Positions 1 to 6,605 of a stretch of DNA of 6,864 nucleotides are shown one piece after another. Both the position numbers and the translations under genes were made by a program. Every line of letters begins with the position of its first letter. Position 1 is the stretch's first letter. Under the pieces are notes generated by a model. It was not told the DNA's origin. It saw only the letters and a program-made list of their open reading frames with translations, and ran no database searches. The stretch comes from JBGPJM01 sp041485385 (GTDB taxonomy: Bacteria; Planctomycetota; Phycisphaerae; Phycisphaerales; UBA1924), in assembly GCA_041485385.1 (NCBI GenBank), contig JBGPJM010000248.1:1-6864 (forward strand), read 5' to 3'.

Positions 1-3000
1 GAGCCGGACGTGGAGCTGCTCCGCGCGGTTCTGGAGCGGATCGACCACTCCGAGTGGCTGCGCAACTCCAACACCGTCGTGCTGACCGACCCGGACGACT
101 CCGCGGCGATGTCGGAGGCGGTGCGCGGCGTGGAGGGAGTGGTCATGATGGGCCTGAAGCTCCTCGAGCATCCTCCGAGCACCGAGCGACTAGGAAATCG
201 TGGAGAAGTATTTCGCCACAATCTTGCACAGGTTCTCGAGACCGTCGAGATCACGGTCAGGACGACGCTGATGCAAGTGCGCACAACGTTGCGCAATCAA
301 ATGATGAACATCGATCGATACGCCGCCAGTCGCGGCATTGCCGACCTGATGGGGACCGCGCAAGGGCGGCCGGCGATCGTTGTCTCGGCAGGACCGAGCC
401 TGGCACGGAACGTGGAGCTGCTCGGCCGCCCCGGCGTACGGGACCGCTTCGTGATCATCGCGGCCCAGACCGTACTGAAAACGCTCCTGGCCAAGGGAAT
501 CCGGCCTCACTTCGTAACCGCGCTGGACCACGCGGAGATCAGCGCGCGGTTCTACGAGGGGCTGACGGCGGCGGACGTGGAGGGAGTGCGCCTGGTCGTC
601 GAGCCCAAGGCCAACGCCGCCATCCTGGAGGCGTTCCCGGGCGAGATCCGGTGCGTCGGGGCCAGCCTCCTGGATGCGCTACTCGGCGAGAGCTTCGAGC
701 GCAAGGGGGGACGCGGCACGCTGCCGCCGGGGGCGACGGTGGCGCACCTGGCCTATTACCTCGCGCGCCACCTGGGGTGCAACCCGGTTGTGCTGATCGG
801 CCAGGACCTGGGATTCACCGATGGCCAGTACTACGCCGCGGGTGCGGCCATCCACACCGTCTGGTCCGGCGAACTCAACGACTTCCGCACCTTGGAAATG
901 CTGGAGTGGGAGCGCATCAAGCGGATGGGTGGGAGTCTGCGACGGGTAACGGACATACAGGGGCGACCGGTCCACACAGATACTCAGATGGCGACCTACC
1001 TCGTGCAGTTCGAGCGCGAGTTCAAGGCCGATTCGCTGCGGGGGCTGACGACGATCGACGCCACGGAGGGGGGCGTCGCGAAGGCAAGCACGAGTATCGC
1101 GACCCTGGCAGAGGTGATCGAGAGGTACGCCGGAGAAGGCCAGTCCACAGAGAACGCAGAGGGGAACACAGAGATCACCGAGGGGGAACCTGGGGGAAGA
1201 TCAGAAACCAGTCGCACGAGTTCCTCATCCTCTGTGTCCTCTGTGTTCCCCTCTGTGCACTCTGTGGATGGTTCCGGGCAGCGCAGCGCAGCGGAGGACG
1301 CCGCGATACGAAAGAAGGTCGCCCAGCGCGTGCGGAAGGTCCGACGCGACGTGTGGCGGGTAGGCGAGATGAGCCGGCGCGCCGCGGCGACACTGACGGA
1401 GATGGAAGAGCACCACAAGGATCAGTCGCGGGTGAACCGGCTGATCGAGAAGGTCACCAGGCTCGGGCAGGAGGTGGCGGCGATCGACCCGGCGTACCGG
1501 CTGGTGCACTTCCTGAACCAGACCGGAGCGTTCAACCGGATGAAATCGGACCGGTCCATCTATCTGGATGAGTCGCTGGCGCCCCTCGCGCGGCAGCGGA
1601 TGCAGATCGAGCGCGACCGCACCAACGTCACGTGGCTCGCCGACGCGGCCGATTCGCTGGGAACCATGCTCGATCAGTGCGCGGCATGCCTCGAGGGAGC
1701 CCCGAAGATCACGTGGAGCGGCGCCAGCGAGCCGACCGAGGGCCAGCAGGACCCCGCGCGGCTCGGGCCCGGGCGGCAGGGCGCACGCCCGCGGCTGAAG
1801 GTCGTCGCGATGATCGCGGCCGACATGTCCACCGGCGGCCTGGGAACGGCGCGGGACTTGTCGATAACCCTGGCCCCCGGGCTGAATCCGCTCCGACTGA
1901 CGCTCCAGCGGCTGGCCCGCTGCCAGCGCCTGGATGGCGCGGTGGTGCTCACCGATGATGTCGATCGGGCGAGGACGCTCGTCGGGACCGTGGACGGCCT
2001 GGACATCGATTTCGTTCGCACCGATGCGCCCCCGATGAGCCTGCGCCCGCAGGGTGTGCGGGCCGGGCGGTTGTGGGCGGCCGAATGCTGGCGCGGCGGG
2101 ATCGCCGGGCTCTCCTGCTACGACGAGGCTCTGCTCGCGGGCCTGATGAGCCGCGCGATGATCGAAGAGGGCATCGATGCGGCGCTCGTCTTGGGCGCGG
2201 ACTGGTGCGCCCTGGACGCAGCGCTCTGCGACGAGGTGATCGACCGCTGCACACTGGAACCGGAGAAGAACCGGCTGACGTTCTCGCAGGCCCCGCCGGG
2301 CGTGGCCGGGTGCATCGTGGCGCGGTCGCTCATGGAGGATCTGGCGGACCTGCAGCGACGGGGGACAGCGCTCGGATCGATCGGCGGGCTCCTCGCGTAC
2401 GTGCCGGCCGCGCCGGCGCTCGACATGATCGCCACGGTCCTCTGCGCGCCGGTCGCACCCTGGGTGCGCGACTGCGGAGTGAGGGCGATCCCCGACAGCG
2501 CGGAACGACGGGAACTGCTGTCGCACGCCCTGGCAGCGCTGGGCGGCGACCCCGCGGCGGCAAGCTCGCGGGCGATCCTGGAGAAGATCGCACAGGCAAC
2601 CGAAGAACGCGCCGTCACGCCCACGCGGATCACGCTGGAGCTGTGCGACGGCGACGAGCGCATGCGGCCCGAGACGGCGGAGGCCGTGCTCCGCCGGTTC
2701 GTGGAGTCACGCACCGACGTCGCGGTAACGCTGGGCCATCGCGCCGACCCGATGGAGCATCCCGACCTTGGGCGGATCGTCGCGCTGGCCCGCTCCGCCG
2801 GCGCCGCGGCCGTGCACGTGCGGACGGACCTCGCCTGCGACGCGCCCGGCCTTGCGGCGCTGCTCGAACTCGCTCCCGACGTGATCAGCGTCAACGTCTA
2901 CGGCGACACGCCAGAGAGCTACCGCGCAGTCCGTGGCGCCGACCTCTACGCCAGGGTCTCGGAGAATCTGGAGCGCCTCCGCGCCGCAGGGGACAGCGGC

Positions 3001-3228
3001 CATCGCGGCTGGGTCGTCCCGCGGATCGTCCGCTGCGACGCGACCTACGCCGACATCGACGGCTTCTACGACCGATGGGTCCGCCTCTTCGGGGCCGCGG
3101 TGATCGACTCTCGCTCCGTCGCACGCCCGGGCGAGCGGATCTCGCCGCTGCCACTCCCGGCCCCCGCCCTCCAGCGGACGGCCCGAACAAACCGGATCGT
3201 GGGCGTGGACGGGAACGACCTGCCGTGA
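1..3228 (+). CDS. Maf/MptE-like (DUF115) glycosylation protein fused to nucleotidyltransferase-like and radical-SAM-like domains, 5' partial
   Basis: The frame is open from the first base, and the N-terminal stretch already resembles the region preceding the Maf core, so the true start lies upstream; the GTG at 10 is probably internal. Residues are counted from nt 1 (1075 visible). Residues 122-134 (GRPAIVVSAGPSL), 166-176 (GIRP..VTALD) and 261-272 (NPVVLIGQDLGF) are hallmarks of the MptE-like/Maf domain, associated with moving nonulosonic acids onto flagellin. A low-complexity insert (about 382-423) is encoded by a palindromic repeat. A helical, charged segment follows (about 434-560). From about 599, VVAMIAADMSTGGLG, GADWCALD (732-739) and FSQAPPGVAG (761-770) suggest a SpsF-like cytidylyltransferase or GT-A fold lacking the usual R-x-G-S-x-R..K loop. 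Residues about 878-1045 look like a radical SAM barrel (TLGHRADPMEHPDL; DVISVNVYGD) without CxxxCxxC. The stop overlaps the neuA start by 4 nt. Domain 1 is firm; the later domain calls rest on pattern recognition, and transfer of the sugar is inferred from context. Confidence 0.85.
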   Translation, partial: EPDVELLRAVLERIDHSEWLRNSNTVVLTDPDDSAAMSEAVRGVEGVVMMGLKLLEHPPSTERLGNRGEVFRHNLAQVLETVEITVRTTLMQVRTTLRNQMMNIDRYAASRGIADLMGTAQGRPAIVVSAGPSLARNVELLGRPGVRDRFVIIAAQTVLKTLLAKGIRPHFVTALDHAEISARFYEGLTAADVEGVRLVVEPKANAAILEAFPGEIRCVGASLLDALLGESFERKGGRGTLPPGATVAHLAYYLARHLGCNPVVLIGQDLGFTDGQYYAAGAAIHTVWSGELNDFRTLEMLEWERIKRMGGSLRRVTDIQGRPVHTDTQMATYLVQFEREFKADSLRGLTTIDATEGGVAKASTSIATLAEVIERYAGEGQSTENAEGNTEITEGEPGGRSETSRTSSSSSVSSVFPSVHSVDGSGQRSAAEDAAIRKKVAQRVRKVRRDVWRVGEMSRRAAATLTEMEEHHKDQSRVNRLIEKVTRLGQEVAAIDPAYRLVHFLNQTGAFNRMKSDRSIYLDESLAPLARQRMQIERDRTNVTWLADAADSLGTMLDQCAACLEGAPKITWSGASEPTEGQQDPARLGPGRQGARPRLKVVAMIAADMSTGGLGTARDLSITLAPGLNPLRLTLQRLARCQRLDGAVVLTDDVDRARTLVGTVDGLDIDFVRTDAPPMSLRPQGVRAGRLWAAECWRGGIAGLSCYDEALLAGLMSRAMIEEGIDAALVLGADWCALDAALCDEVIDRCTLEPEKNRLTFSQAPPGVAGCIVARSLMEDLADLQRRGTALGSIGGLLAYVPAAPALDMIATVLCAPVAPWVRDCGVRAIPDSAERRELLSHALAALGGDPAAASSRAILEKIAQATEERAVTPTRITLELCDGDERMRPETAEAVLRRFVESRTDVAVTLGHRADPMEHPDLGRIVALARSAGAAAVHVRTDLACDAPGLAALLELAPDVISVNVYGDTPESYRAVRGADLYARVSENLERLRAAGDSGHRGWVVPRIVRCDATYADIDGFYDRWVRLFGAAVIDSRSVARPGERISPLPLPAPALQRTARTNRIVGVDGNDLP
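1144..1268. repeat. Palindromic CACAGAG/CTCTGTG repeat element inside a coding sequence
   Basis: Arms 1144-1184 and 1228-1268 pair over 41 positions with 34 Watson-Crick pairs, 2 G-U pairs and 5 mismatches; the longest exact run is 17 bp (1157-1173 with 1239-1255). Each arm holds four heptamers: CACAGAG-type at 1146, 1155, 1167 and 1176, and CTCTGTG at 1230, 1239, 1251 and 1260, in mirror-image spacing 9-12-9. The 43-nt centre is G-rich on its left side. All three forward frames are open across it; the frame in use gives a Glu/Gly/Thr-rich then Ser-rich linker. The unit resembles dispersed CTCTGTG palindromes recalled from planctomycete genomes, usually between genes. It lies between the MptE-like core and the helical segment, where an insertion would be tolerated. 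The mRNA should fold into a long hairpin here. Confidence 0.85.
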
Positions 3229-4043
3229 CACGGGCACCCGAGCAACCGATCGTTCCCGAGCCCAAACGGGCGGCGCTGGCGATCATCCTCGCGCGGGCCG
3301 GCAGCAAGGGCGTCCCGGGAAAGAACTCCGCCTCCGTCGCGGGCCGTCCGTGCGTGGAGTGGACGATCGAAGCCGCCCTGGGCGCATCACGTGTCGCGCG
3401 CGTCGCCGTCTCCACCGACGACCCCGCTGTGCAGGAGATCGCACGCAAGCTCGGCGCCGAGATCGTCGACCGCCCCCACCCGCTCGCCGCCGACCACGCG
3501 CCCGTCGACGATGCCCTTCGCCACGCCGTCGAGACGCTCGACCAGCGACCAACCCGCGCCGGCGCCCCTGCCGGCGCGCCCCCCGACTCCATCGTCATGC
3601 TCTACGCGAGCGTCCCCGTCCGCCCCCGCGACCTCATCGACCGGGCCATCGACCTCCTCATGAGCACCGACGCCGACTCCGTCCAGAGCTACGCCCCCGT
3701 CGGCAAGCACCACCCCTGGTGGACCTGCCGCGTGAACCCGGAGACCGGCGAGGTCCGGCCATGGGAGGGCGACGCCCTCTTCCACAACACCTTCCGGCGC
3801 CAAGACTTGCCGCCGGCCCACATCCCCGATGGCGGCGTCACCGTCGTCGCCCGCCGCGCCCTCTTCCGCCGGGGGGGGGAGAGGGGGGCCGGCACCCAGC
3901 CCGGCCCGCACGCCTTCCTCGGCCGCCCCTCGCATCGCCGCGGCATCCTCACCGGCGAGGGCGACGTCATCGACATCGACTCCCCCATCGACCTCATCGT
4001 CGCCGACGCCGTGCTGCGCGGCACACAGCCCACGCGCAACTGA
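3225..4043 (+). CDS. neuA: CMP-nonulosonate synthetase (acylneuraminate cytidylyltransferase family)
   Basis: This 272-residue protein would activate a nonulosonic acid (Neu5Ac, legionaminic or a relative) with CTP, releasing pyrophosphate, in the cytoplasm. The CTP-binding signature IILARAGSKGVPGKN is at residues 20-34, STDD at 63-66, and the metal-binding type motif DIDSPIDL at 250-257; FRRQDLPPAHIPDGG lies between as in the family. The LQPTSPLR motif of classical NeuA is replaced by LYASVPVRP (126-134), closer in feel to PseF-type enzymes. The GTG start at 3225 is chosen because its last two bases overlap the upstream TGA (GTGA), implying translational coupling with the Maf-like gene; no better in-frame start precedes the signature, and the only upstream GGGA (3211-3214) is a weak ribosome site. 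Two insert-like segments (residues about 109-121 and 217-227) are rich in Gly/Ala/Pro/Arg and coincide with a GC hairpin and a poly-G tract. The family is certain; the exact sugar is not. Confidence 0.92.
   Translation: MTRAPEQPIVPEPKRAALAIILARAGSKGVPGKNSASVAGRPCVEWTIEAALGASRVARVAVSTDDPAVQEIARKLGAEIVDRPHPLAADHAPVDDALRHAVETLDQRPTRAGAPAGAPPDSIVMLYASVPVRPRDLIDRAIDLLMSTDADSVQSYAPVGKHHPWWTCRVNPETGEVRPWEGDALFHNTFRRQDLPPAHIPDGGVTVVARRALFRRGGERGAGTQPGPHAFLGRPSHRRGILTGEGDVIDIDSPIDLIVADAVLRGTQPTRN
3555..3578. repeat. GC-only inverted repeat within neuA
   Basis: CGCGCCGGC (3555-3563) and GCCGGCGCG (3570-3578) are perfect reverse complements around the six-base loop GCCCCT. It encodes the Arg-Ala-Gly-Ala-Pro-Ala-Gly-Ala stretch that looks like an insert between the first half of the enzyme and the DSIVMLYAS strand. 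In so GC-rich a sequence a 9-bp stem can arise by chance; no T-run follows, so it is not a terminator. Confidence 0.5.
3871..3888 (+). repeat. Poly-G tract (G9-AGA-G6) within neuA
   Basis: Nine consecutive G (3871-3879) are followed by AGA and six more G (3883-3888). With nine G the frame is intact, giving Arg-Arg-Gly-Gly-Glu-Arg-Gly-Ala. A gain or loss of one G would shift the frame before the DIDSPIDL metal motif and so inactivate the enzyme. Poly-G slippage switches flagellar glycosylation genes in Campylobacter; that it does so here is only an inference. Confidence 0.6.
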
Positions 4044-4078
4044 CGGGCGCACGCCCGACACGCTATCGTGACCAACGC

Positions 4079-5170
4079 ATGCACATCGGCGCGCAAGAGA
4101 TCGGACCGGATGGCGGCGTCTACGTCATCGCCGAGCTGGGCGTGAACCACGACGGTTTGCCGGAGCGTGCCCTTGGGCTTATCGAAGCCGCCGCGAAGGC
4201 CGGTGCCGACGCCGTCAAGTTCCAACTCTTCGAGGCCGACCTGCTCATGAGCAGCGCCGCGAAGCTCGCCGCGTACCAGAAGAGCGCCGGCGAGCGCGAC
4301 CCGGTGGCCATGCTCCGTCGCCTGCAGCTCACGACCGGCCAGATGCGCCCGCTCGTCGAACGCGCCCACGAACTGGGGCTCGGGGCGATCGTGACCATCT
4401 TCAGCCTCGAGCTGGTCGCGCAGGCCCAGCGCCTGCCATGGGACGCGTACAAGACCGCCTCCCCCGACATCATCCACAGACCGCTGCTTGAGGCGCTCAT
4501 GGCGACCGCCAAGCCATTGATCGTGAGCACCGGGGCCGCGACGCGGGGCGAGGTCGTGCAGGCGCTGAGCTGGCTGGACATGGCCCGCGACCGGCTCGCG
4601 CTCCTGCAGTGCGTCAGCTCCTACCCCACCGCGCTCGCAGACGCCTCCATCGGCGCCATGTGCGACCTGGCCCGGATCTTCGACGGCCCGATCGGCTACA
4701 GCGACCACACCGCCGAGGCCGATACGAGCGCGGTGGCGCATGCGCTCGGCGCGAACATCCTCGAAAAGCACATGACCTACGACCGGCGCGCCGAGGGGCC
4801 CGACCACGCCGCTTCGCTCGAGCCGCGCCAGATGCACGGATACATCATGAACGTCACCGACAGGTGGCGCCCGCTCGACCGCGTGCCCAGGCAGCTCCCC
4901 GAGCTGCCGGCGCTCATCGCGGCCGACCCGCGCATCGGCGAGCCGATCAAGCGGGTCCTCGACTGCGAGCGCGACGTCCGCTCCGTCTCCCGCCAATCGA
5001 TCACGACGCGGCGCGCCCTCCCCACCGGCCACCGCCTTACGCACGCCGACCTCACCTTCAAGCGCCCGGGCACCGGCATCCCGCCCTTCATGCTCGCCGA
5101 GACCATCGGGCGCCCGCTCGCCCGCTCCATCGACGCCGACACCCCGCTCATGCAGGCCGACCTCGCCTGA
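4079..5170 (+). CDS. neuB: Nonulosonate (N-acetylneuraminate-type) synthase with C-terminal SAF domain
   Basis: This 363-residue enzyme would condense phosphoenolpyruvate with an N-acetylated hexose (ManNAc, or a 6-deoxy relative) to the nine-carbon acid in the cytoplasm. The NeuB barrel is marked by YVIAELGVNHDG (15-26), GADAVKFQ (42-49), KTASPD (125-130), QCVSSYPT (177-184), GYSDHT (206-211) and EKHMTYDRRAEGPDHAASL (229-247); all positions expected for PEP, metal and sugar binding appear present. From about residue 300 (RSVSRQSITTRRALPTGHRL) to the end is the antifreeze-like SAF domain that caps the active site of the partner subunit in this family, so a domain-swapped dimer is likely. The ATG at 4079 lies 35 nt after the neuA stop and 14 codons before the first motif; no clear Shine-Dalgarno precedes it. 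SpsE, LegI and PseI belong to the same superfamily, so product identity (sialic, legionaminic or other) cannot be fixed from sequence alone. Confidence 0.93.
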   Translation: MHIGAQEIGPDGGVYVIAELGVNHDGLPERALGLIEAAAKAGADAVKFQLFEADLLMSSAAKLAAYQKSAGERDPVAMLRRLQLTTGQMRPLVERAHELGLGAIVTIFSLELVAQAQRLPWDAYKTASPDIIHRPLLEALMATAKPLIVSTGAATRGEVVQALSWLDMARDRLALLQCVSSYPTALADASIGAMCDLARIFDGPIGYSDHTAEADTSAVAHALGANILEKHMTYDRRAEGPDHAASLEPRQMHGYIMNVTDRWRPLDRVPRQLPELPALIAADPRIGEPIKRVLDCERDVRSVSRQSITTRRALPTGHRLTHADLTFKRPGTGIPPFMLAETIGRPLARSIDADTPLMQADLA

Positions 5171-5183
5171 CCACCTCGATCCC

Positions 5184-5219
5184 GCCTCGATGCCTTGATG
5201 CCTCATGCCTCGATGCCTT
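5184..5219. repeat. Degenerate CCTCGATG octamer repeats in the neuB-neuC spacer
   Basis: The exact 13-mer GCCTCGATGCCTT occurs at 5184-5196 and 5207-5219. Between and within them the sequence reads as tandem units CCTCGATG, CCTTGATG, CCTCATG and CCTCGATG, with a related CCTCGAT at 5174-5180. No gene is seen in this 86-nt spacer. A run of seven C (5231-5237) follows before the neuC ribosome site. Confidence 0.75.
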
Positions 5220-5245
5220 CTTGTTTCTAACCCCCCCGGACGATC

Positions 5246-5250
5246 AGGAA
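5246..5250 (+). promoter_or_regulatory. Ribosome binding site for the TTG start of neuC
   Basis: AGGAA ends six bases before TTG 5257-5259. This decides the start: no ATG or GTG lies in frame near the N-terminal VAVVTGTRAEFG motif, whereas TTG at 5257 leaves seven residues ahead of it, as is usual for the family. Confidence 0.7.
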
Positions 5251-5256
5251 CCCGCG

Positions 5257-6414
5257 TTGAGACCGAAGCGAACCACCGTCGCCGTCGTCACCGGCACCCG
5301 CGCCGAGTTCGGCCTCCTCCTGCCCGTCATGCGCGCGATCCGTGCCCACAAACGCCTCCGCCTCCAGGTCGTCGCCGCCGGCGCCCATTTCCTCGCGCCC
5401 GCGCGCACCATTAGCGAGGTCGAGGCCGCCTTCCCCATCGCGGCCCGCGTACCGATGCAGCGCCCCGGTCACTCGACCCGCGCAGACGACGCCCGCGCCC
5501 TCGGCCGCGGCGTCGAGGGGTTCGCCCGCGCCTTCACCAGGCTCAAGCCCGACTGGGTCGTCGTGCTGGGCGACCGCATCGAGGCCTTCGCCGCCGCCTC
5601 CGCCGCCTCCATCGCCGGCATCGCCGTCGCCCACATCCACGGCGGCGACCGCGCCGAGGGTATCGCCGACGAAGCCATGCGCCACGCCATCACCAAGCTC
5701 GCCCATCTCCACCTCGCGGCGACGAAGCAATCCGCCGATCGAATCCGCAAGATGGGCGAGCCGCCCAAGCACGTGCACGTCGTCGGCTCTCCCGCTATCG
5801 ACGGCCTGCTCAGGACCAAGCCCATGACCGACCAGCAGGCACGTCGGCTCGGCGACCCCGAGATCGTGCTGCTGCACCATCCGGCCGGCCTCGAGCCCTA
5901 TTTCGAGGGCGAGGTCGCGAAGATGCTCTTGTGGGCTCTCGACAAGAGCACCAAAGGCAACGTGCTCATCCTCGCCCCAAACCACGACCCCGGGCGCGCC
6001 GAGATCCTCCGCGTTTTCCAGGCCCGGTGCAAGGACACCGGCCGGTTCCGCCTGGCCCATCACTTGCCGCGCGAGTCCTTCATCGCGCTCCTCCGCCGCG
6101 TCGCGCGCAAGCACGGCGGGTTCCTCATCGGGAACTCATCGGCCGGCCTGATCGAGGCCGCCGCGCTCGGTGTGCGCGTCGTGAATGTCGGCACACGCCA
6201 GGCAGGGCGGGAGCAGGGATCCAATGTCGTCGACCTCGTCCTGCCATACCCGGACGAACTGCCGATGCTGCTTCGCAGGCTGCGGCGGGTCCCCGCGGGA
6301 CGCCTGAAGTCCCACCCATTCGGCGACGGCCATTCCGGCCCCCGCATCGCCCGCCTCCTCGCCTCCACCGACCCCCACGACCCCGCCCTCCTCCGCAAGC
6401 GCAATACCTACTGA
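5257..6414 (+). CDS. neuC: UDP-N-acetylglucosamine 2-epimerase (hydrolysing), NeuC/LegG type
   Basis: This 385-residue protein would convert UDP-GlcNAc (or a nucleotide-activated diacetamido sugar) to the free 2-epimer, the substrate of the preceding synthase, with release of the nucleotide. The GT-B-type epimerase fold is shown by VAVVTGTRAEFG (8-19), VVLGDRIEAF (102-111), HIHGGD (126-131), DEAMRHAITKLAHLH (138-152), ILAPNHDPG near residue 240, and GNSSAGLIEAA (292-302); the Asp, Glu and His residues used by hydrolysing 2-epimerases appear present. HIHGG with DEAMRH and TKLAHLH is characteristic of the NeuC branch rather than the non-hydrolysing WecB branch. Length matches the family. It follows neuB by 86 nt of repeat-bearing spacer, so it may be co-transcribed but not translationally coupled. 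NeuC and the legionaminic enzyme LegG are close relatives and are not separated here. Confidence 0.92.
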   Translation: MRPKRTTVAVVTGTRAEFGLLLPVMRAIRAHKRLRLQVVAAGAHFLAPARTISEVEAAFPIAARVPMQRPGHSTRADDARALGRGVEGFARAFTRLKPDWVVVLGDRIEAFAAASAASIAGIAVAHIHGGDRAEGIADEAMRHAITKLAHLHLAATKQSADRIRKMGEPPKHVHVVGSPAIDGLLRTKPMTDQQARRLGDPEIVLLHHPAGLEPYFEGEVAKMLLWALDKSTKGNVLILAPNHDPGRAEILRVFQARCKDTGRFRLAHHLPRESFIALLRRVARKHGGFLIGNSSAGLIEAAALGVRVVNVGTRQAGREQGSNVVDLVLPYPDELPMLLRRLRRVPAGRLKSHPFGDGHSGPRIARLLASTDPHDPALLRKRNTY

Positions 6415-6437
6415 TCCGCCCCGCCCCCGCCCACGCT

Positions 6438-6474
6438 TCCCACATCCCACATCCGCAATCCCACATCCCACATC
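6438..6474. repeat. TCCCACA tandem repeat pair downstream of neuC
   Basis: The 16-mer TCCCACATCCCACATC occurs exactly at 6438-6453 and 6459-6474, separated by CGCAA. Each copy is two 7-nt units (TCCCACA) plus TC. The sequence is purely intergenic. Its reverse complement reads GATGTGGGATGTGGGA, recalled as a recurrent spacer repeat in planctomycetes. Confidence 0.85.
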
Positions 6475-6601
6475 GAGACGTCCGGGCCCGGTTACACGCC
6501 CCTTCCCCGGCCCGCGGACATCCTTTCCATTCCTCGACCCTCCTCTAACCAAAGTGCGCCCCCCTTCCGGCCGATCCAAGTCCGAATCGGTCTTTCCTCA
6601 C

Positions 6602-6605
6602 GGAG
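6602..6605 (+). promoter_or_regulatory. Ribosome binding site of the HDOD gene
   Basis: GGAG lies six bases before ATG 6612-6614, the best Shine-Dalgarno spacing in the window together with that of neuC, and fixes the HDOD start. Confidence 0.7.

Noticed and set aside
1141..1275. CRISPR array suggested by the regularly spaced CTCTGTG heptamers
   Set aside because: Units are 7 nt at 9-12 nt spacing in mirror-image arms, with no unique spacers of CRISPR length and no cas genes.
54..1571. 505-codon plus-strand frame overlapping the Maf-like gene
   Set aside because: It is an Arg/Gly-rich out-of-frame shadow; the FLILCVLCVPLCALCG-type peptide it contains is only the repeat read in another frame, not a membrane segment.
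1225..2526. 433-codon open frame on the minus strand opposite the Maf-like gene
   Set aside because: The composition is Arg/His/Pro-rich with no domain, it ends within the palindromic repeat, and the plus frame carries clear family motifs.
3181..3240. Frameshift truncating the Maf-like protein at its C-terminus
   Set aside because: The other forward frames past this point show no SPASM-like continuation, and the stop forms a clean GTGA overlap with neuA, so the end looks natural.
3689..5206. 505-codon open frame on the minus strand opposite neuA and neuB
   Set aside because: Its product has no recognisable motif and lies opposite two well-conserved enzymes; GC-rich codon bias keeps antisense frames open.
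6482..6491. CCGGGCCCGG palindrome as an operator
   Set aside because: A short GC-only palindrome is expected by chance at this base composition, and no promoter is visible nearby.
6569..6592. Hairpin GGCCGAT/ATCGGTC as a terminator
   Set aside because: The stem is 7 bp with a G-U pair and a 10-nt loop, with only three T after it, and it sits just before the HDOD start; it is too weak to call.
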